From Patescibacteria group bacterium (GTDB lineage: Bacteria; Patescibacteriota; JABMPQ01), in assembly GCA_018818965.1 (NCBI GenBank), contig JAHJQX010000018.1, forward strand, positions 1 through 58,583: a stretch of DNA of 58,583 nt, in the 5' to 3' direction. The notes beneath the pieces are model-generated. The model searched no databases. It had not been told where the DNA came from and saw only the letters and a program-made list of their open reading frames with translations. A program made the position numbers and the translations under genes. Below are positions 53,447-58,583 of the stretch, piece by piece. Position 1 is the stretch's first letter. Each line of letters begins with the position of its first letter.

Positions 53447-54010
53447 ATGCAAAGACTTTTCAACCGGGCAACAAAGATTTTACTAAGTACGGATACCGTT
53501 GTTTTGGTTGCCATTGCTATGCTCGGACCTTTCTACACCATGTTTGTGGAAAAAATTGGCGGTCATCTTTACGATGCTAGTTTAACGATAGCTGTTTTTG
53601 CCTTTTCGGCTGGATTGACCACGATTTTTGTGGGTAAATATACTGACAAAGTTAAGGAAAGCGAGTTATTAGTTGTCGCTGGGTATGTGCTGATGGGGAT
53701 CGGTTTTGTCTTGTACAATTTCGTTGATTCTCTAGCTTTATTGTTTGTTGTCCAAGTGTTGGTTGGTATCGCTGGTGCGATATACACACCAGCTTCAGAA
53801 GCACTACACGTCAAACATTTTAAAAATTGTCGTGCGGGTAAGATTTGGGGGACGGAGAAGGCAGTCAGCTATTTTGCGGCAGCAGCGGGAGCGATTATTG
53901 GCAGTTTAGTTATAGTTGAGTTTGGTTTCAATACCCTGTTTATCGCGATGGCCGTTTTTTGCTTTGCCAGTGCGACCTATATTTACTTCTTGCCCCGTAA
54001 AGTTTTGTAG
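53447..54010 (+). CDS. Half-length MFS-like membrane protein
   Basis: 187 residues with five to six hydrophobic segments, matching only the N-terminal half of an MFS transporter. 'GKYTDKVKESELLVVAGYVLMG' is the loop 2-3 region and 'VQVLVGIAGAIYTPASEAL' helix 4. The frame ends cleanly and no second half follows, so it is either a genuine six-helix protein that may dimerise or a truncated relic. It follows the trehalose gene by 3 bp, suggesting co-expression. Confidence 0.75.
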   Translation: MQRLFNRATKILLSTDTVVLVAIAMLGPFYTMFVEKIGGHLYDASLTIAVFAFSAGLTTIFVGKYTDKVKESELLVVAGYVLMGIGFVLYNFVDSLALLFVVQVLVGIAGAIYTPASEALHVKHFKNCRAGKIWGTEKAVSYFAAAAGAIIGSLVIVEFGFNTLFIAMAVFCFASATYIYFLPRKVL

Positions 54011-54046
54011 CCAAAACAGTCTCTAGAATTATTAATCGTAATCGTC

Positions 54047-54475
54047 ATGAAGATTGTTATTTGCGCTAGTCTGGATTTCACGGAGGAAATAAAAAAAACA
54101 GCTGATAAACTGGCGGAGTTAGGTCACCAGGTTGTTATCCCTCGTACATCAGAAATGATTCTGAGTGGCGAGGTGACTTTGGCACAGATTAAAGAAGAAA
54201 AAAACAATGGCCAGATATACAAAAGAGCCATTCGCCAAGATGCTATTCGCTCTTATTTCCAAGAAATAGAAAAATCAGAGGCGATCCTAGTGCTGAATCT
54301 CGACAAAAAAGGCGTCAAAAATTATGTCGGTGGCAATACTTTTTTGGAAATAGGCTTAGCCTACTATTTACGGAAAAATATTTTTTTCTACAATCCAGTT
54401 CCTAAGATGTCTTACTCCGCTGAAATTAAGGTGATGCAGCCCGTTGTAATTAATGGAGATTTGGGTATACTATAG
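54047..54475 (+). CDS. Nucleoside 2-deoxyribosyltransferase-like protein
   Basis: 142 residues with a flavodoxin-like pattern: 'KIVICASLDFTEEIKKTADKL' start and 'NYVGGNTFLEIGLAYYLRK', where the Glu matches the catalytic position of the NDT superfamily. Many small relatives are uncharacterised nucleotide-binding proteins, so the reaction is uncertain. The neighbours (a RelA/SpoT-like protein, PEP carboxykinase) give no firm clue. Confidence 0.6.
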   Translation: MKIVICASLDFTEEIKKTADKLAELGHQVVIPRTSEMILSGEVTLAQIKEEKNNGQIYKRAIRQDAIRSYFQEIEKSEAILVLNLDKKGVKNYVGGNTFLEIGLAYYLRKNIFFYNPVPKMSYSAEIKVMQPVVINGDLGIL

Positions 54476-54509
54476 AGCTGTTGTAAAATTCAGAATATAA
54501 AACCGGAAC

Positions 54510-55934
54510 ATGAAAATAGTAAATTATAACGAGAAAATTAAGTCTTTCCTCGAAAGTAATTCGGCTGTTCCTCCAGAGAAACTTGGTTTGTTATTGATGA
54601 TTGATTCTCTGTATGAAGATGTACCTAAAAAAGATGTTGACGAGTTCCGCAGCATCTACGCTCATCTGAATCCAAATGTTGTTAATGGGGTAGTTGAAGG
54701 GATAACCTTTATTCAAATAGCCAAAGCTCTCAAACCTCCCTCTGGTTTAAAAGAAAAACTAAATGATTATCTCAATGTAAAATTTAATGATATTGAGCAT
54801 TGTAAATCTTATAGTCAGAACATGGAGATATTTGCTCGTTACGCTGACCTTGCTTCCCAGGTAATCACGGAAATTCTGCGTGTGGCAGTTTTTCCTCCCG
54901 AGATAGCGACGGTTTTGCAAGAGAAAGAAGAAGTGAAAAAATGCCGCGATATTTATCAAATGTTGGTTCATTACAAAAACACTAAGGATAAGAGAATCAG
55001 ATTTGAGATCCTACGTAAATTAGGCCTGATAGTTTTAATTTCACGCATTAACCGTAGTCAAAATGTAGATGAGATTGATCAAGTAGTACGTCAAGTGGTC
55101 AATGCTTTTGCTGTGGGTCTGGGTTTTAATAAAGAAAGTAGTAATAGTTACTACCTATGGCTTGACCGTACTAATCGCGTGATCTTCAATAACAATAAAG
55201 CTAGATCCAGACTGTTGTATAGTTTTGCTACCAAAAAGAGAAAGCAATTAGCCCTCGATATTCATCCCCTGCAAGAATGCCAGTGTGATTCCTTTCGTAC
55301 CCATAGAGGTAATAAAGTTGTTCATTTTGAATTTCGTAATAAGTTTAAGAAGTCGGGGCAAATTTCCTACGCTTCTTTTATTGAAAAAATGTTCCGTAAA
55401 AATTTAGAGTTTCCCAGCCAAATTCATGATACAGTGGGAATCAAGCTAGTAGTAGACTCAGAAAATGATATTCACAAAATTGTCGCCGATTTGGAAGGAT
55501 TTTTAGGAGGCAGCTCAACTCGCAAACGTCAGAAAAACACTTACCATCGTTTTGATCAGCGTAAGATGAACAGTTTTGCAGCTGAGGGATATACCGTCTG
55601 GAAAGCAATTTATGACATTGCCTTAACTAACCCGGCCATTGATAAGATTAAAAAATTGATTAAAGCCACCAGTGGAAACGACCAGGTGCAGCAAGAGCTG
55701 AAGGAGCGATTACATTATTTATTACAGAAACCCCAAGATTTTGTGGTTGAAGTACAATTACAAGACATCAGTTCTTATTTGCTTAGTGTTGCTGAAGGAA
55801 GTGTGACTAATCACGCTTTACTCAAGGCTAGGCAAATAAGATTAAATTCTTTTTATAAATTTTTCCCCCAAGAAATCTATGAATCTGAAGTATTACAGCT
55901 CAAGCAGGATATTCTACGGGGCAACGATAATTAA
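54510..55934 (+). CDS. Divergent RelA/SpoT-like domain protein
   Basis: 474 residues. Residues 1-230 are helical and unrecognised. The C-terminal part resembles (p)ppGpp synthetase domains: 'SYASFIEKMFRK', 'IHDTVGIKLVVDSENDIHKIV' (compare I-x-D-x-x-G-x-R), a basic loop ('RKRQKNTYHRFDQRK') and 'FVVEVQLQDISSYLLSVAEGSVTNH' (compare VEIQIRT...AE...H). The GxR Arg is Lys here. It may synthesise alarmone-like nucleotides or have lost activity. It is 8 bp upstream of pckA, so probably co-transcribed. Fold assignment is tentative. Confidence 0.55.
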   Translation: MKIVNYNEKIKSFLESNSAVPPEKLGLLLMIDSLYEDVPKKDVDEFRSIYAHLNPNVVNGVVEGITFIQIAKALKPPSGLKEKLNDYLNVKFNDIEHCKSYSQNMEIFARYADLASQVITEILRVAVFPPEIATVLQEKEEVKKCRDIYQMLVHYKNTKDKRIRFEILRKLGLIVLISRINRSQNVDEIDQVVRQVVNAFAVGLGFNKESSNSYYLWLDRTNRVIFNNNKARSRLLYSFATKKRKQLALDIHPLQECQCDSFRTHRGNKVVHFEFRNKFKKSGQISYASFIEKMFRKNLEFPSQIHDTVGIKLVVDSENDIHKIVADLEGFLGGSSTRKRQKNTYHRFDQRKMNSFAAEGYTVWKAIYDIALTNPAIDKIKKLIKATSGNDQVQQELKERLHYLLQKPQDFVVEVQLQDISSYLLSVAEGSVTNHALLKARQIRLNSFYKFFPQEIYESEVLQLKQDILRGNDN

Positions 55935-55942
55935 TAAAAATT

Positions 55943-57583
55943 ATGGAGCTAGCAATCGAGTTGCAGAAGATTATTAGTGAACATAAAAATGTGCAAAGTA
56001 ATTTAGGGCGTTCCTCACTTATCGAGGAAATAATTGATCGTCAGGAAGCCTTCGTTTCCTTTTCTGGCGCTTTGGTGGCTTGGACCCCTCCGGAATCGAC
56101 CGGTCGTAGTCCGGAAAACACCTATGTAGTCAAGTATCAAACCAGCCAAGATAAAATTGACTGGGACTCCAAAGCTAATAATTCCCTGGCGCCAGAAGTT
56201 TTCGATAGCTTATGGCAAGATGCGATAGAGGTACTAGCGAAAAAGAAAAAAATTTATGAGTTGGACCGGGTGGTAGGAGCTGACAGTAACTATGCCCTTC
56301 CGGTTAAAATAGTATCCGATCGCGCCTTGACGGTTATATTTGCTGACAATATGTTTCGGCCTGTTCCCAACGATATAAAGCAAAGTGTGTTTGCTAACGC
56401 CGGTTTTACTTTGTTAGTCTTACCCTATGACAAGGTTGAAAACAAACTATATCGTCAAAGCGTACAAAAACGAGGAGAAGGAGAAGACAAGATAGTAATT
56501 GTTGCGGATATGGATAGAAAATTAGGCTTGGTATACGGCTCTGCTTATTGTGGTAGTGCCAAGAAATTGATTTTTACTGTCATGAATTATTTATTGCCTG
56601 AGCAGGGGATTTTACCCTTACATTGTTCTGCCAACGAGGGGAGAGATGGCAGAGTGGCCTTATTGTTGGGGCTGTCTGGTACAGGCAAAACTACTCTTTC
56701 GATTGATCCGAGGCGTAAATTAATTGGTGACGATGAGCATGGTTGGTCAGATAATGGCGTTGCTAATTTCGAAAATGGCTGTTACGCCAAACTCATCAAT
56801 CTTAACCCTAAAAAAGAACCCGGTGTTTACAAAGCCACTTTCGGCAAGAGAAAATATACTAGTAATGGTTGTATTATCGAAAATACCATGATGTATCCCG
56901 ATGGCACTTTTGATCTGGATGATGAACGGCTGACTCCTAATTCTCGCGCTTCTTTTCCACTGGAATTTCTGGATAATATCAAAGAAGGTGTAAAAGGAGA
57001 TCATCCCCAGACAATTTTATTCTTGACTGCCGACGCTAATGGAGTATTGCCGCCAGTGGCCAAGCTTACAGCTGATCAAGCGATGCTCTGGTTTCTAATG
57101 GGATATACTAGTAAGTTGGCGGGTACGGAAACAGGAGTAATCAAACCGACAACAACTTTCTCGCGCTTCTTTGGTGAGCCATTTATGCCACGTAACCCTA
57201 GCGATTATGCTTCTCTATTGGGTGAGAAAATAGCTAAGTACAAAGCAGAGGTGTATTTAATTAATACCGGCTGGAGTGGAGGACCTTATGGAGTAGGCGA
57301 GAGAATGGATATTACGGTCACGCGGAGCATTGTCAATGCTGCCCTCACTGGTCAGCTCGAAGATGTCGAATACGAAGATGATACCTTGTTTCATATGATG
57401 GTGCCTAAATCTTGCCCCGGAGTGGATAGTACTATTCTTCGGGCGCAGAATACTTGGCAGGACAAAAAGACGTACCAAAAAAGAGCCGACGTTTTGGCTC
57501 AAGAGTTCTCTGATTATTTTGATAAGATGTACAAAGGGAAAGGAATAGCTAAGACAGTGGAAGAGCAGTGCCCCGGCAAATAA
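55943..57583 (+). CDS. pckA: ATP-dependent phosphoenolpyruvate carboxykinase
   Basis: 546 residues, the usual length. 'STGRSPENTYVV' contains the oxaloacetate-binding Arg. 'YCGSAKKLIFTVMNYLLP', P-loop 'GLSGTGKTTLS', kinase-2 'LIGDDEHGWSD' and 'NFENGCYAK' are canonical for the ATP type. It interconverts oxaloacetate and phosphoenolpyruvate in the cytoplasm, for gluconeogenesis or anaplerosis. Its TAA touches the stop of the convergent PilM-like gene with no base between. Confidence 0.96.
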   Translation: MELAIELQKIISEHKNVQSNLGRSSLIEEIIDRQEAFVSFSGALVAWTPPESTGRSPENTYVVKYQTSQDKIDWDSKANNSLAPEVFDSLWQDAIEVLAKKKKIYELDRVVGADSNYALPVKIVSDRALTVIFADNMFRPVPNDIKQSVFANAGFTLLVLPYDKVENKLYRQSVQKRGEGEDKIVIVADMDRKLGLVYGSAYCGSAKKLIFTVMNYLLPEQGILPLHCSANEGRDGRVALLLGLSGTGKTTLSIDPRRKLIGDDEHGWSDNGVANFENGCYAKLINLNPKKEPGVYKATFGKRKYTSNGCIIENTMMYPDGTFDLDDERLTPNSRASFPLEFLDNIKEGVKGDHPQTILFLTADANGVLPPVAKLTADQAMLWFLMGYTSKLAGTETGVIKPTTTFSRFFGEPFMPRNPSDYASLLGEKIAKYKAEVYLINTGWSGGPYGVGERMDITVTRSIVNAALTGQLEDVEYEDDTLFHMMVPKSCPGVDSTILRAQNTWQDKKTYQKRADVLAQEFSDYFDKMYKGKGIAKTVEEQCPGK

Positions 57584-58583
57584 TTATTCCAATCCTTTCA
57601 TTGCTGCTCCTACCGCCACTGGGAAAAAATGGGAGATTTCTGCTAGTAAAGGTTTAATACTGTTTTGGTAAGCAACTCTTCCCCAAGGGTTGCCAGGGTA
57701 GGTTTTAATACCCAGCGATTTTTCTAACCAGGAAACAAATTCTTGATCATAAGCACAACCTCCACTGACGATAGTTTTATCTACTTTAATGTTTTTTCGA
57801 AGGGCAGCCGCCAGGATTTCCCTAAGCTCTTGCTGTAGTTGCTCTCGTTTTTTAGTAATTGCCTGATCCAACGAGTCGTTGTTATTTCCCGTAGCTGTTA
57901 ATTGGCGATCTTTTTTAAATTGTTCGGCTTCCTTTATTCCAATATTGAGATGTTTGGCGATGGTGTTGGTAATTTCCTGTCCCCCAAATTCTAGGCTGTG
58001 CGTGATTAGAGGATGACCATGCTGAGTGATAATCACGTCAGTGTTTTTATTGCCAGCAGCAATAATCATTGCGGGGCGATGGTCGGAACCAGCCAGTGAA
58101 CGTCCCAGAGCATGGAAAACTGTTTCCAGCCCTTGTAAATCCAAGCCAGCTCCTTTCAGTAAATTCTGGTAGTGGCTGATAACATGTTTGGCAGCGGCGC
58201 TGGCGTGTACCGTATCTGTTTTTCCTCCCGTGCTAGTGTTTATTTTCTGCCATTTTATCAGGGGGCTAGCACCTAAATGTTTAGTTGGCATGTTATCTGC
58301 CAACCATGATTCTATCACCGTTTTTGGAGTTTGTTGGTCAAAATTATATATTTGGTTGGCGGCACAGTGTCCGGGGATGACACTATAAGCCTTGGTAGTA
58401 GAAAATTTAGCTTGGCGGCATATTTCGCTAAGCGCTTTTTGAACAGTCTGACGTTCTTGGTTGGAGGGAAGGCTAGTGTCTATTGCCTGTGGGAAAGCCA
58501 GATAGCCATAATTAGAAAGCCAGGCGTGATGATCGCGCTCTGTTATTTCTGCAATTCGAGCACCGCTTGCTCCAATGTCAACC
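57584..58583 (-). CDS. pilM: PilM-like type IV pilus assembly ATPase, 5' end cut by window edge
   Basis: The frame runs off the right edge, giving at least 333 residues; the track's start at 58318 is an internal GTG. At the edge is 'VDIGASGARIAEI', the phosphate-1 motif of the actin/FtsA fold. Further on are 'MIIAAGNKNTDVIITQHG' and 'TIVSGGCAYDQEF' (adenosine motif), and the typical end 'FPVAVGAAMKGLE'. PilM links pilus inner-membrane proteins PilN and PilO in the cytoplasm. FtsA or another actin-like protein is less likely because the end matches PilM. Other pilus genes would be expected beyond the edge. Confidence 0.8.
   Translation of the reverse strand, partial: VDIGASGARIAEITERDHHAWLSNYGYLAFPQAIDTSLPSNQERQTVQKALSEICRQAKFSTTKAYSVIPGHCAANQIYNFDQQTPKTVIESWLADNMPTKHLGASPLIKWQKINTSTGGKTDTVHASAAAKHVISHYQNLLKGAGLDLQGLETVFHALGRSLAGSDHRPAMIIAAGNKNTDVIITQHGHPLITHSLEFGGQEITNTIAKHLNIGIKEAEQFKKDRQLTATGNNNDSLDQAITKKREQLQQELREILAAALRKNIKVDKTIVSGGCAYDQEFVSWLEKSLGIKTYPGNPWGRVAYQNSIKPLLAEISHFFPVAVGAAMKGLE

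Overview
The window looks like a chromosomal contig from a small-genome, probably Patescibacteria/CPR-type bacterium. This is inference. It rests on strongly shortened UvrA, UvrB and UvrC, a primary sigma factor with a long Lys/Arg-rich N-terminus, many large secreted beta-propeller proteins, few Shine-Dalgarno sites and tightly abutting genes. The genetic code appears standard, because TGA is used as a stop (uvrA and the PfkB kinase) and not inside genes. Recognisable promoters follow TTGnnn-N17-TATAAT.

Layout. 1-12.2 kb: cell-surface block with a membrane-anchored beta-propeller protein (cut by the left edge, absent from the ORF track), two tandem M4 metalloproteases, an MFS transporter and a parallel beta-helix protein. 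The last three secreted proteins here except the first share a 'GGPxVRxF' propeller module. 12.3-14.4 kb: ECF sigma factor, membrane partner, small exported protein. 14.5-18.7 kb: Zn/Mn-type ABC importer facing an ArsR repressor and ArsP-like permease, with a clear promoter/operator. 18.7-19.0 kb: cold-shock protein with a structured leader. 19.0-29.35 kb: an accessory island lying downstream of the 3' end of tRNA-Asn. It holds an acyltransferase plus tandem ATP-grasp ligase, orphan genes, an ACR3 arsenite exporter, a HAD phosphatase and another propeller protein. At least six related repeats, all in one orientation, separate nearly every gene unit, and they resemble degraded 3' ends of the tRNA. 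A GIY-YIG gene lies between the tRNA and a partial copy of its 5' end that is interrupted by a 41-bp palindrome.

29.8-37.8 kb: rpoD-dnaG, a DEAD-box helicase whose start codon is buried in a 16-bp hairpin, typA with palindromic in-frame insertions, and a BaiN-like flavoprotein with another such insertion. 37.8-43 kb: lipoproteins and a Cfa methyltransferase plus FAD-oxidoreductase pair. 43-48.7 kb: uvrB-uvrA-uvrC. 49-53.4 kb: sugar kinase, TreT-like glycosyltransferase and an OtsA-OtsB fusion for trehalose. 53.4-57.6 kb: half-length MFS protein, a deoxyribosyltransferase-like protein, a divergent RelA/SpoT-like protein and ATP-dependent PEP carboxykinase. The right edge cuts a PilM-like gene.

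The strongest candidates for undescribed biology are the tRNA-Asn-derived cassette island, the palindromic elements inserted in genes and a tRNA copy, the pair of foldback MITE-like elements, and the start-codon-sequestering hairpin of the helicase. All domain names come from motif recognition by eye; no database search was run.
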